From Chlorocebus sabaeus (taxonomy: Eukaryota; Chordata; Mammalia; Primates; Cercopithecidae): 64,000 nucleotides of DNA. The stretch lies in assembly GCF_047675955.1 (NCBI RefSeq), contig NC_132915.1, positions 19,945,766 to 20,009,765 on the forward strand, given 5' to 3'. A model generated the notes under the pieces. It did no database searches and was not told where the DNA came from. It saw nothing but the letters and a program-made list of their open reading frames with translations. Below, in pieces: positions 47,959 through 58,799 of this stretch; positions within the stretch are counted from its first letter, which is position 1, and every line of letters begins with the position of its first letter. A program made the position numbers and the translations under genes.

Positions 47959-48270
47959 CCCCCTCTTTTTTTTTTAAGACAGAATCTGGCTCTGTGACCA
48001 AGGCTGGAGTGCAGTGGCACAGTCATAGCTCACTGCAACCTCGACCTCCTAGGCTCCAGTGATCCCCCAACCTCAGTCTCTTGAGTAGCTAGGACTACAG
48101 GTGTGTGCAACCACACCCAGTTAATTTTTTAAAAAGTTTTATTTTTGTAGAAATGGGGATCTCACTATGTTGCCCAGGCTGGTCTCAAACTGCTGCCCTC
48201 AAGCAATCCTTCCTCCCACCTCTGCCTCCCAAAGTGCTAGGTTTATAGGCATGCGCCACCACACCTAGCC
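47959..48270 (-). mobile_element. AluJ with 9-bp target-site duplication
   Basis: Old reverse Alu (ATAGCTCACTGCAACCTCGAC, TCACTATGTTGCCCAGGCTGG). AAGAAATCC repeats at 47950-47958 and 48271-48279. Confidence 0.92.
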
Positions 48271-48515
48271 AAGAAATCCTTTGGATAGTGTATCAGTTGG
48301 GGATTGAGTCTGACTACAAGGAACAGATACTCAATTCAACAATAACTTAAACTGAAGGCTTCATTTTACCTGCGTAAGTGAGGTCTGGACGTAGGCAGTT
48401 GGGAGCTGCTTTGAACTCCTGTACAGCTTTCGTCAGCGTGTGGTTTGATGCCTCAGGGTCACAAAAAGCTCTTCCATCTCCACATGTCTATGTACCAAGA
48501 AGAAGGAAGGGGAAG

Positions 48516-48627
48516 GGCAAAACTCTCACATGCACGTGAATCACCTGAGAATCTCATTAAAATGCAGATTTGATTCAATAAATCTGCAGCTTTGTATTTC
48601 TAAGGTCTGCTGACTACACTTTGAATA
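48516..48627 (+). mobile_element. MER5A-like fragment, copy A
   Basis: GGCAAAACTCTCACA through GACTACACTTTGAATAGTA. Shares unusual internal deletions with copy B at 48912-49026, so the two are duplicates of one another rather than two insertions. Confidence 0.65.
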
Positions 48628-48911
48628 GTATGTGCCAGGTGTATCTGTGCTCTTTTCTAGAACCTCCCCCCCACCGCCCCGCCGTGACCTTTATTTCCAT
48701 CTTATTAGCTAGACTCTGTCACATGGCAACTGTTAATTCAAAAAAGATTGAAAATGTAGCTTTGTAGTTAAATACAAATTGGAGACTTCTAAGTTGGGAA
48801 AAAGAGAAAATGGATATTGTATCCTAAGAGTGTTTTCTGCAAGTAACCATTTAATTTGGAAAAACCAGTGCCAGACACCCATCCTCTAGTTACTATCTTA
48901 AATTGGTACTT

Positions 48912-49026
48912 GGCAAACTCTCACAATCACCTGAATCACCTGAGGATCTTGTTAAAATGCATATTTTGATTCAATAAATCTGCAGTTTAGTATGTCTAAG
49001 GTCTGCTGACCACACTTTGAATAGTA
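48912..49026 (+). mobile_element. MER5A-like fragment, copy B
   Basis: GGCAAACTCTCACA through GACCACACTTTGAATAGTA, aligned by eye with copy A with few differences. Its right end lies in the left arm of an inverted duplication. Confidence 0.65.
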
Positions 49027-49133
49027 AATTCTTCAATCACTGGATCTTCTAATCAATCAGTAAAGAAATCAGCTGATTTGTGTTTTTGTTTGTTTGTTTG
49101 TTTTTGTTTTTGAGACAGAGTCTTGTTCTGTTG
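49009..49133 (+). repeat. Left arm of an inverted duplication
   Basis: Begins ACCACACTTTGAATAG and runs through the T/TTTG-rich tail of the Alu into GAGACAGAGTCTTGTTCTG. Its reverse complement occurs at 50095-50204. Confidence 0.93.
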
Positions 49134-49372
49134 CCCAGGCTGGAGAGCATGCTGTCAGCTCACTGCAACCTCCACCTCCCAGATTCTCCTGCCTCAGCCT
49201 CCCAAGTAGCTGGGATTACAAGCGTGTGCCACCACGCCGGCTAATTTTTGTATTTTTAGTAGAGACAGGGTTTCACCATGTTGGCCAAGCTGGTCTGGCA
49301 CTCCTGACCTCAGGTGATCTGCCTCAGCCTTCCAAAGTGCTGAGATTACAGGCTTGAGCCACCACACCTGGC
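49082..49372 (-). mobile_element. AluS
   Basis: Reverse Alu with a (TTTG)n tail and small deletions. Ends CCACACCTGGCC. Confidence 0.92.
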
Positions 49373-49469
49373 CTTTGATACGTCTTAATGTGTGATTTAA
49401 AATTTTAATCACACGATAAAATAAAAAGCCCAAATGACCTTTAATATTCTTATAAATATTTAAAAACTG

Positions 49470-49995
49470 GAAGCAATACGGAAGAAACCATCAAATAAAT
49501 AGAAACTGTGGGATATTGTACAAGCAGTCTGAATGTGTCAAAAAAAACCAATGGCATGACAACGAAAGGCAGGAGGACTGTTCTAGATTAGAGACTGAGA
49601 ACAACCAAATCCAGTGCACAAACCTCGATCATATCCTAGATTAAAATAATAAACAGCCATGAAAGATATTTTTGAGACAACTTGGTGTATTTGAATATGG
49701 ATTGTACGTTACATTATGGGATTTTACATTTCTCAGTGTAATAATAATATCGTGTGTTTATAACAGAATGCACTTATTTTAGACAGTGTTGGTTGAATTA
49801 TTTAGAGGAGAAGAGTTACGATGTTTGCAACTTACTTTCAAATAGTTTAGTGAATTCATATTTTCAGAGAGTAAAAAGATAAAGCAAACATGGGGGGAAG
49901 TTAACAGCTGGTGAATCTAGGTAAGGAGTTTACAACTGTTCATTATATCATTATTGCAAATTATCTGTATGTTTGAAAAACCTCCAGATAAAAAA
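49470..49995 (+). mobile_element. Old L1 (L1MC/L1ME-like) 3' end
   Basis: The segment near GTTCATTATATCATTATTGC followed by TATGTTTGAAAAACCTCCAG and a short A-run matches old L1 3' UTR ends. Confidence 0.6.
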
Positions 49996-50094
49996 AAGAG
50001 AAAACCTTAGTCGTAGAGTTACAGCACATAGAGCTGAGAAACTGATTTTTTTCTTTACTTTTTTAGAAGTATTTTGAGAAATGACTGTTAACCA

Positions 50095-50204
50095 CAACAG
50101 AACAAGACTCTGTCTCAAAAAAGTATCAAAAACAAATCAGCTGATTTCTTTTCTGATTGATTAGAAGATCCAGTGATTGAAGAATTTACTATTCAAAGTG
50201 TGGT
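50095..50204 (-). repeat. Right arm of the inverted duplication
   Basis: CAACAGAACAAGACTCTGTC, then an A-rich stretch, then AAATCAGCTGATTTC through to CAAAGTGTGGT. Reverse complement of 49009-49133 except for a shortened A-rich stretch and very few mismatches. Confidence 0.93.
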
Positions 50205-51554
50205 TACCGAGGAAGAGTGTTACACACGAGCATACTCATCAATAAAATGTCTCCAATAGAGAGAATACGCTGTATTGCAAAGAGCTCCATGATCCCTGAG
50301 CCTGTGGGGCACATCACAGCACTATTAGGCTGTGTCCTTATAAGTGTATTGATAGACCTGTCTCCCTGGCAGGACTGGAAGTTCCATCAGAAAAGAGTCC
50401 AAGTCCTACCCATCTCTCTGACCCCAGCTGTAGATTCTAATAAACATTTGTGAAAGATGGAAAGAAGGTATGGTTGATTGACAGCAGTTGTCAGGGTAGT
50501 ATGGAAGACAGCCTTAAAACCAAACTCAGTATGTGAAATCAGAAATAATCCTGGATTTGGTTGCATGCCACTGGAGAAGAGATTGTGCCCGCCTGGCCGG
50601 CTCAGCTGCCTTTATGCTCGGTGGGGTCATTCAACTTGTCAGACTTGTTTGCACTGGCAAGCAGGTCATTGGAGCCAGTTCCTCACAGGGCACTTAGCGA
50701 CTTCAGGGTCCCATTGCAGTACATTACACACAAAATGAACAAAGAGCCAAAGAAAATAAAGACAGTGGCCAGAGGGAAACTATGTCACTCTTTTAAATAA
50801 TCATCCAAACAGAAACAAAAATCTCTGACACTGAAAAGCCCTCTTTTAGTTTGATTATGTAATCATTCACCAAGATCTCTTTGCTCTCCAAATTTTACCA
50901 AGCAAGCACCAGAATGTTCAACTTTATTAGCAGGATCCTTATTTTTCCTATTTTTTTTTTCAGATTCAACTAAATAATCTTGATACAGATACAGGTTTTT
51001 CTGACACGTTGGCCCTCAATAATCAACTGATGCCATATCAAAGAGAGACAGCTTATAAAAAGAACTGGTTCAGGAGAACTTGAACATAAAGATTCTTCTA
51101 TGTCCTCACAAAATTTTGTAAGTTTGTGGCACCTAAATAGTTTATGAATACAAGCATTAAAAAAACAAACAAACAAACAAAAAACCAAAAAAACCCTATT
51201 TGACCACAGATCCTTAAATAGTAACTGAAAACACAATCAAGATCGTCTGGGAAGGAAAGACGATTTGGCAGAATGTCAGGCCAAAACAGGATCCCCACGT
51301 TGCTGAAAAGACCCATTTGCTTATTTATATTAAGTGTAATTACTGCCTGGTCCATGTTCAGCTTATTCTTGTGATAAACTAGGAAGAATCTGATGGCCAT
51401 TTACCATTATCCTTCCTTGCAGAAGTTGATAAAGTAGGTATTGAAATATTAGGTCACTGTAAAATAATCATAACTAGGCCCCAGGGTATTATATTTGTCC
51501 TACCCACTAACACTAACTTCTTCATTTCTCATGGGTCAGGTTCATTAGCCATGA
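50205..51554. other. Mostly unique sequence with an L2-like patch
   Basis: About 50360-50450 (CTCCCTGGCAGGACTGGAAG ... TAATAAACATTTGTGAAAG) resembles an L2 3' end. The remainder is unassigned. Confidence 0.5.
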
Positions 51555-51867
51555 TTTATTTATTTATTTTTTCTCTGGGTGACAGAGACAGACAGTCTCC
51601 CTCTGTCACCCAGGCTAGAGTGCAATGGCATGATCTCGGTTCACTGCAGCCTCCACCTCCCAGGTTCAATCAATTCTCCTGCCTCAGCCTCCCAAGTAGC
51701 TGGGATTACAGGCATGTGCCACCACTCTCGGCTAATTTTGTATTTTTAGTAGAGACAGGATGTCTCCATGTTGGTAAGGCTGGTCTCAAACTTCCGACCT
51801 CACGTGATCTGCCCACCTCAGTCTCCCAAAGTGCTGGGATTACAGGCGTGAGCCACTGAACCCGGCC
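51555..51867 (-). mobile_element. AluS with partly duplicated start
   Basis: Reverse Alu, tail (TTTA)n. An extra CTGGGTGACAGAGACAGACAG piece precedes TCTCCCTCTGTCACCC. Ends AACCCGGCC. Confidence 0.9.
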
Positions 51868-51918
51868 GGAGCTGGATGTTTAATATGAATAGAAGATTCA
51901 TTAGAAGTGTTAATTTTG

Positions 51919-52226
51919 TTGTTGTGATTTGGAGACAGGGTCTTGCTTTGTGCTTTGTCCCCAGGTTGGAGTGCAGTGGCATGATACTGGCTCACTGCAG
52001 CCTTGACTTCCGAGGTTTAAACATCCTCCCGCTTCAGCCTCCTGAGTAGCTGTGACTACAGGCACACTCCACCATGCCTAGCTAATTTTTTTTTTTTTTT
52101 TTTTTTTTTGGTGGAGACAGGGTTTCACCATGTTGCCCAGGCTGGTCTTGAACTCCTGGACTCAAGCAATCTGCCCACCTTGGCCTCCCAAAGTGATGGG
52201 ATTACAGGTGTCTGCCACTGAATCTG
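51919..52226 (-). mobile_element. AluJ with 13-bp target-site duplication
   Basis: Old reverse Alu with a long internal T-run in the central linker. AGTGTTAATTTTG (51906-51918) and AATGTTAATTTTG (52227-52239). Confidence 0.9.
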
Positions 52227-52239
52227 AATGTTAATTTTG

Positions 52240-52582
52240 AACAAATAATAACATTTTGGATATATTGGGTTAAATAAAATAGATTTAAAATAGATTGCTA
52301 AAATTAATTTCACCCTTAAGGGGCAGAGATATCCCAGCCTGGTCAGTCAGAATATTCTGTTCACTCGGCCATAATGAATCAGTTCAGGGAGGGAGCTTTG
52401 TTAATTATGGTCAGTCTTAGAATTTTTGCTGGAATGTTGGGAAGGGGAAGTTCTCTTTCTGCAGAGGTTGCCAGCAGATACGAATAAGCGTGGAGCTTCT
52501 GGCAGCCATCTTGCCATGAGGCTGGGAGAGACCCACCTGAGATGAGAGTTCAGAGGAAAGCCCACCCCGAACACGAAGAGAG
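52240..52582. other. Unassigned sequence leading into the minisatellite
   Basis: Contains CTGGCAGCCATCTTGCCATG. May be old LTR material, not named. Confidence 0.45.
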
Positions 52583-52887
52583 ATGGCTTCCCTATTAGTC
52601 TATGAGCCAGGAAATGGAAGTTGCTAGTCTTTTACGGCTTCCCTATTAGTCCATGAGACAGGAATGGAAGTTGCTAGTCTCTTACGGCTTCCTTATTAGT
52701 CGGTGAGACAGGAAATGGAAGTTGCTAGTCTTTCATGGCTTCCTTATTAATCCTTGAGACAGGAAATGGAAGTTGCTAGTCTTTCATGGCTTCTCTATTA
52801 ATCCGTGAGACAGGAAATGGAAGTTGCTAGAATTTCATGGCTTCCCTATTAATCCGTGAGACAGGAAATGGAAGTTGCTGGTCTTTT
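52583..52887. repeat. 51-bp minisatellite, six units
   Basis: Units start at 52583, 52634, 52684, 52735, 52786 and 52837. Core: GGCTTCCCTATTA, then GTGAGACAGGAAATGGAAGT, then TGCTAGTCTTT. Unit 2 lacks one A, the others are 51 bp. Neighbouring units 4-6 are most alike. Confidence 0.96.
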
Positions 52888-53585
52888 AAGGCCTGGACTT
52901 GGGAACAGACACAGCATCATTTCCACTATAGTCCATCCGCCAAAACAGCCACATAGCTTGCCCAGTTTCAAGAGGAGGAAACATATGCCTCACCTCACAA
53001 AGGAAGGAGTATCCAAGAATTTCTGGCCATCTTTAATCCACCACAATGACATTAAAAGGGGGGCAAGTGGGCTTCTGTGTGTCTAATGGGCCATCAAGGG
53101 GTGACTCAGACACTTACAAAGATAGAAGGCAACTGTGTGTGTGTACTTTTCAGCTCTACGTTTCCAAGTGGCATTTACTAAGTATATAGATTTTAAAATC
53201 ATAAAAGAAAATTTTAAATGTCTATAGTGTTTAGGAGAGGAGAGCTTGGAGTATCCTCCAAAGTGTGCTTCATTCATAATGACCTTTTAAAAACTGCATA
53301 TTTGACTCAGACACTTAAAACCAACAAACCAACATTTATTTCCAACAGGACTCAGTGGGCCCAGACAGGCCATGCTAGGTGTTGATGCACTTTTCTTCCC
53401 CTGCTGGGAAGCCTCAGAACATGATTTCTGGCTGTTGTTGCTCCTGGATGGTCAGAATTATTCCAACTGCACAGTGTGGACTTTTCCTTCTCCCAGGGTG
53501 CAGTGGAACCATAAATGTATTCCTTGTGTTGAAAATGAAGTTTCTGATGTGATGATAAGAGTAATACAAAAATAATACTACCTAC
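52888..53585. other. Unassigned, partly old-repeat-like sequence
   Basis: No gene. GGAACAGACACAGCATCATTT and neighbouring motifs suggest a decayed LTR, but no family is claimed. Confidence 0.45.
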
Positions 53586-54800
53586 TCCTACTCAGTGTTG
53601 ACTAGCTCCGGGCAAGGAGATAGAGGCTTTAGATATATACACTCTGTCTTGTAATCTTCACAATAACCCAATGAGATAAGCATTACCCATTTATTCATTC
53701 AAAAATGTCTATTGAGCACTAGAGGGGTGCCTTCCTTTTTTTTTTTTTTTTTTTTTTTTTTGAAATAGAGTGTCACCCTGTTGCCCAGGATGGAGTCCAA
53801 TGGGGCTATCTCTGCTCACTGCAACCTCCGCCTCCTGGGTTCAAGCAATTCTCCTGCCTCAGCCTCCTGAGTAGCTGGGATTACACACATGCACCACCAT
53901 ACCTGGCTAATTTTTTGTATCTTTAGTAGAGAAGAGGTTTCACCATGTTGGCCAGGCTGGTCTCAAACTCCTGACCTCGTGATCTGCCTGCCTTGGCCTC
54001 CCAAAGTGCTGAGATTACAGGCGTGAGCCACCGTGCCCAACTGAGGGGTGCCTTCTGAAATCTCTTGAGCACATGAATTCTGCAGAGCTTAAAACCAAGA
54101 CCATCCCTGAACTTCTCATTCCCAAGAACCAATAAATTCCATTTTAAACTTAAGTCAGTTTATACTCAGTCTCTGTTACTTGCAATCAATGTATCCTGGG
54201 AAACACAGGCAGCGTCTCATCCCCACAAATCAGGGTTGTCAGGGATTTTTGTTTGTTTGTTTTCCTGGCTATGATATGATATAGCATAAAACAGGTAAAT
54301 AGAAAATCACAAATTCCATATTACTAACTTTTCTGAGAGTTAACTTACTGTTGAGAATTGGTCCTGAACAGTTTGGTGGTACAATTTTAGGATCATGTGG
54401 CCTCCCCTGATCTAGGCCCTAGGGATACAGTTGTGAATAAGATAATCACAGTTCTTCCTCTAATGAAAATTACCTTATTTTTCTGGTGGAGGATGATAAA
54501 GAAGGAAGAAAACAAGAGGAATCAGATAGTGACAGACGCTACAATGAAAATACAAGAGTATTTTCTGGATAATAATATCGAGTTGATGAGGAATGGCTAC
54601 TTTAGGCCAAGTGGTCAGGGGAGCCCACACCTAGGAAGTCACCAGTAAGTCACATTTATGTTGAGACCTACATGACAAGTAAAAACCAAACATTTCACCA
54701 TCTGGAGAAAGCATGATTCAGGTAGCCAAGCAGGTAGTGTAAAGGTCCTGAGAGGTATTCAAAGAAAAAGGATTCAAGTATGATTGGAGTACCCTTGAAT
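53586..54800 (+). mobile_element. L2/MIR-type old repeat, split by an Alu
   Basis: AACCCAATGAGATAAGCATT and TTTATTCATTCAAAAATGTC lie left of the Alu; CCTAGGGATACAGTTGTGAA and TGTAAAGGTCCTGAGAGG lie right. The order is that of ancient L2/MIR-type sequence. Confidence 0.55.
53735..54042 (-). mobile_element. AluS/Y with perfect 13-bp target-site duplication
   Basis: Reverse Alu behind a T-run of about 30. GAGGGGTGCCTTC repeats at 53722-53734 and 54043-54055. Confidence 0.95.
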
Positions 54801-54934
54801 GAGAGGGAGAGTGTTGGGATATGAAGTTAGGTAGGAAACAGTCCTATCATACAGGGCCTCACAGTCTAGAATAAGGAGGGTTTTGTTTTTAATTCTCTGA
54901 TGAAATCTATGGGATAATTTTGTTTTAATTTTAG

Positions 54935-55229
54935 TTTTTTTTTTTTTTTTTTTTTTGGAGACAGGGTCTTGCTCTGTCACCCAGGCTGGAGTGCAGTGAT
55001 GTGGTCATAGCTCACTGTAGTCTTGATCTCCCCGGCTCAAGTAATCGTTCCACCTCAGCCTCCAGAGTAGCTGGAACTACAGGTGCACATTACCACACTT
55101 GGCTAATTTAAAAAATTTTTTTGGAAGAGACAAGTTCTTACATGTTGCCCAGGCTGGTCTCAAACTCCTGGGCTCAAGGGATCCTCCTGCCTCAGCTTCC
55201 TAAAGTGCTGGGATTACAAATGCTTGGCC
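54935..55229 (-). mobile_element. AluJ
   Basis: Diverged reverse Alu (CATAGCTCACTGTAGTCTTGA, TTACATGTTGCCCAGGCTGG) whose end is decayed (AAATGCTTGGCC). Confidence 0.9.
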
Positions 55230-55845
55230 TATAGGAGAATTTTAATCTAGGTAATTATGGGCTATGTTTGGAGATTTTCAAAGCTCATTCTGGCTGTCCT
55301 GTCCTATGATGGGTAGATTTTAGAGGGTCAAAACAAAAATATTGTTTTAGTCCAGGTCAGACATGCTGGTGGCATTTTCAGAAGTGGTGGCAGCAAAAAC
55401 AGGAATGAACATACCTGAGAAGCCACATATGACATAGCAAGAGACAACCCAGGAACCCTCAAAACTGAAATGTGCATGACATGCCCAGAGTTGCTCAGTG
55501 CAAAAGCTGCATGCAGTGGTTCCAAAATAAATTCAGGATGCTGTTTAAAGGAAGAGTCCATAATTGCTAGATGAGGTGGGGAGGTGGGTCAGAGAGGCAA
55601 TTGATTAGGTGTTGGTGGTGCTGAGGTGGAAAAGCCAGCTGAAAGTTTTAGAAAACAAATGCAGAGTTTTGCTTTGCACTTGTTCCATTGAGGTGCCCAT
55701 TAGACATCTAAGGCAACATGTCAGAAAGGTAATTGAAGTTAGAGTTAAAGTTAAGATTTGAAATTGAGGGAAGAAGTCATTATTAAGTGATATTGTTTGT
55801 CATGGAAGAATAAATGTCTGAACACATCTAAGAGTTTGTATCACT
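55230..55845 (+). other. Old L2-like repeat remnant
   Basis: AGCTCATTCTGGCTGTCCTG, TTGTTTTAGTCCAGGTCAGA and GGTGCCCATTAGACATCTAAG follow a known ancient mammalian repeat. Family assignment is weak. Confidence 0.4.
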
Positions 55846-55849
55846 GAGA

Positions 55850-57460
55850 GGTGATATGTCCTATCAGACATCAAAACATTCCACAAAACCTCTGCTTTAA
55901 GATAGTATTGATAGAAGACTAGATGATACCTCAGTGGAACCATACTCAAGGAAATGTATCTCAGTCAGTATGAAAATGTAATATATGGCAAAAATTGAAA
56001 TTTAATCAGGAAAATGGATGGAATGTTCAATAAATGATGTTGGCACAAGTGGTTACCCATCTGGAAGAAAAGAAAATGTGTTTTATACATTTTATAAAAA
56101 TGAACAGATTAGATAATTAAATGTGAAAAACAAAATAATAAAAGTGCTTGCGTCCGGGCATGGTGGCTCACGCCTGTAATCCCAGCACTTTGGGAGGCCA
56201 AGGTGGGCGGATCACCTGAGGTTGGGAGTTCAAGACCAGCCTGACCAACATGGAGAAACCCCATCTCTACTAAAAATACAAAAAATTAGATGGGTGTGGT
56301 GGCGTATGCCTGTAATCCCAGCTACTCGGAAGGCTGAGGCAGGAGAATCGTTTGAACCTGGGAGGCAGAGGTTATGGTGAGCTGAGATCACGCTATTACG
56401 CTCCAGCCTGGGCAATAAGAATGAAACTCCATCTCAAAAAAAAAAAAGTGCTTGCAAGAAAATCTGTGCTACTGCTTGTACAACCTAGAAATAGGGAGAC
56501 CTTCTTTTAAAGACTGAAACTCCAGAAGCTATGCAAGAAAATAGAGGTATTTGGCTATGTAAAAGTAAAATCTTTTATCTGGCAAAGATTTCATTAAAAA
56601 TGATAGAGGACAAACAATATATTGGAAAGTCTGTAATTCAGATGACAAACAGTGGATTTGTAATGTTGAAGAACTCTTTCAGATTGTCAAGAAAAAGACA
56701 AATGACCCAATTTTTAAAATGAGCAAGGGATGTGAATAGACAATTTCTAGGGTAGCAGATACAAATGCTGACAAGCATATGAAGAGATGAACAAATTCAT
56801 AGGTAGTCAGGGAAATGCAAAGTAAAGCAACACTTTATTGTTATTTTATTCTCTTCAGGCTGCCAAAGTTAATGAGCAAAAATATTTATTACTTGTGGGG
56901 ATATAGGGAGATGGGTGCTCATATTTGTAGCAGAAATGGAATTGCTTCAGTGTTTTGGAAGGGAATCTGGCCACATCTATTAAAATGAAAAATATATTTA
57001 TCCTTCAACCCAGCAATCTCTTTCCTGGGAATCTATCTTACAGAAATAAAAACACTAGCATATGAGGATTTATATATAAAGATGCTTTTACAACTTTGTT
57101 TTTAGTGTCCCCAAACTGGAAGCAAAAATGAGTACCTTTCAAAGGGAAAAGTTGAATAATACATGGTCCTTTCACATCATCTAGTATTATGTAGTCATTA
57201 AAAAGAATAAATCAGAGGTAAAACAGTTTACTTAGATTTCACAAAGTATTCTTGGATGAGAAAAAATATAGAGTTCATGTAATGTAGCTTCGTTTTAAAA
57301 CTAATGATGACAAACTTCCTCTGTGTATATTTATACATGTCTATGAAATTATTTACTCTTATATAGGATTATCAGAGCACAAAGAAGTGAAGAATACATC
57401 CTAGGTTATTAACATGGGATCATTCAAGAAGAGAGTGATGTAAATGGAGGGGGAAATTTA
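55850..57460 (+). mobile_element. Old L1M ORF2 and 3' UTR fragment
   Basis: GGAATGTTCAATAAATGATGT, AACCCAGCAATCTCTTTCC and CCAAACTGGAAGCAAAAATG follow the end of old L1 ORF2. Broken by the Alu at 56152. Confidence 0.75.
56152..56443 (+). mobile_element. AluS with perfect 12-bp target-site duplication
   Basis: Complete Alu with a short A-tail. AAAAGTGCTTGC repeats at 56140-56151 and 56444-56455. Confidence 0.95.
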
Positions 57461-57785
57461 AGCAAAAAGGAAAAGAAAACAAGTCAAATAATCACCTCCA
57501 AACTTCTCACTTTAAAGAGTTTGATTTCTTCTTGAGATTCCCCAACTTCCATGAAAAGTCACATTCAAAAACAAACAATAGCAATTCCTGCCTACTCACA
57601 GTCATGTGTGCTTAAAGGCAGACTCCATTGTCTACCATCCCAGTGTTTTCAGTAACAGTTACATAATAAACAATTTCTGGTCTTCAGACAGAGAATATTG
57701 TAGAGCAACATGTTGACGTGTTGATTGTCTTAGAAAAATAGATATTGAGTACAAGCAGCCACTAGCATCAATATCACACATCCGT
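57461..57785. other. Unique spacer
   Basis: No recognised element; AT-rich. Confidence 0.5.
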
Positions 57786-58012
57786 CTAAATATCCATCAG
57801 CTGGGAATAATAGATACAGGGGACTCCAATAGTGGGGAGTGGGGACAGGGGCAAGGGGTGAAAAGCTACCTATTGGTTACTATGTTCACTACTGGGGTGA
57901 CAGGTTCAATTAAAGGCCAAACCTCAGCATCACAAAATATACCCATGTAACTAACCTGCACATGTACCCACTGAATCTAAATTAAAAAAAAAAATCAATC
58001 AATCAATCATTA
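57786..58012 (+). mobile_element. L1P 3' end with (CAAT)n after the A-tail
   Basis: ACTCCAATAGTGGGGAGTGG, GACAGGTTCAATTAAAGGCC, ATACCCATGTAACTAACCTG, then an A-run and TCAATCAATCAATC. Confidence 0.85.
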
Positions 58013-58337
58013 TCCATCGTTGCTCCATCAACTCTCACCTACCAAACTAGAGCTAAGGGGTGGAGTGGGGAATAGAAGTGACAAGTAAGAAGGACCGAAA
58101 ACATTTTAGAAAATACATTGAACTCAAATTGAAAAAAAAAAAAAAAAGAACCTGTTGGATTCAGAAAAATGAATTAGAAAATTTGGAATCATTTACACCA
58201 ACACATTCAGGAGATGGACAAGCAAACTCCCACTGATGATTGAGCTGCTTAAGAGTTGATACTTACACGTACAATTAAAACTAAAGTTTTTCTCACTGAA
58301 CTCTGGGTATTTGGTTTAAAAATAAAGTAAAACTAAA
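58013..58337. other. Unique spacer
   Basis: Contains an A-run at 58131-58147; otherwise unassigned. Confidence 0.5.
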
Positions 58338-58636
58338 GATGTGGTGGCTTATGTCTGTAATTGCAGTACTTCAGGAGGCTGAGGCAGGGGAGACTCTGTG
58401 AAGCCAGTAGTTCAAGACCAGTCTGGGCAATATAGTGAGACCCTGCGTTTACAAAATATAAGAATAAAAAAATAGCTGGACATGGTGGCATGAGCTTGTA
58501 GTCCTAGCTACTTGGGAGGCTGAAATGGGAGAACTGCTTGAGCCTAGGAGTTCAAGGCTGCAGTGAGCTATAATCACGCCATTGCCCTCCAACTTGAGTG
58601 ACAGAGTGATACTCTGGCTCTAAAAAAAAAAAAAAA
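58338..58636 (+). mobile_element. AluJ
   Basis: Diverged Alu (GATGTGGTGGCTTATGTCTG, GGGAGGCTGAAATGGGAGAA) ending in an A-run. Confidence 0.9.
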
Positions 58637-58752
58637 GTTAAGAAAACATTTTATTTAATAATAACACATAAAGCAACCTTGATATTGGCTCTTTATATTT
58701 TATTCTTTTTCTTAAGAAAAAATATTGGCCACACCCTAGGAATGAGTCACAA

Positions 58753-58790
58753 CTGCAGTTTGAAAAATGCTGACATTTTTCAAACTGCAG
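58753..58790. repeat. Perfect 17-bp inverted repeat with 4-nt loop
   Basis: CTGCAGTTTGAAAAATG (58753-58769), loop CTGA, then CATTTTTCAAACTGCAG (58774-58790), an exact reverse complement. Confidence 0.97.
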
Positions 58791-58799
58791 CAAAGGTAC

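Noticed and set aside
52583..52887. Regular direct repeats, considered as a CRISPR-like array
   Set aside because: The repeats are contiguous with no unique spacers and the context is primate; this is a minisatellite.
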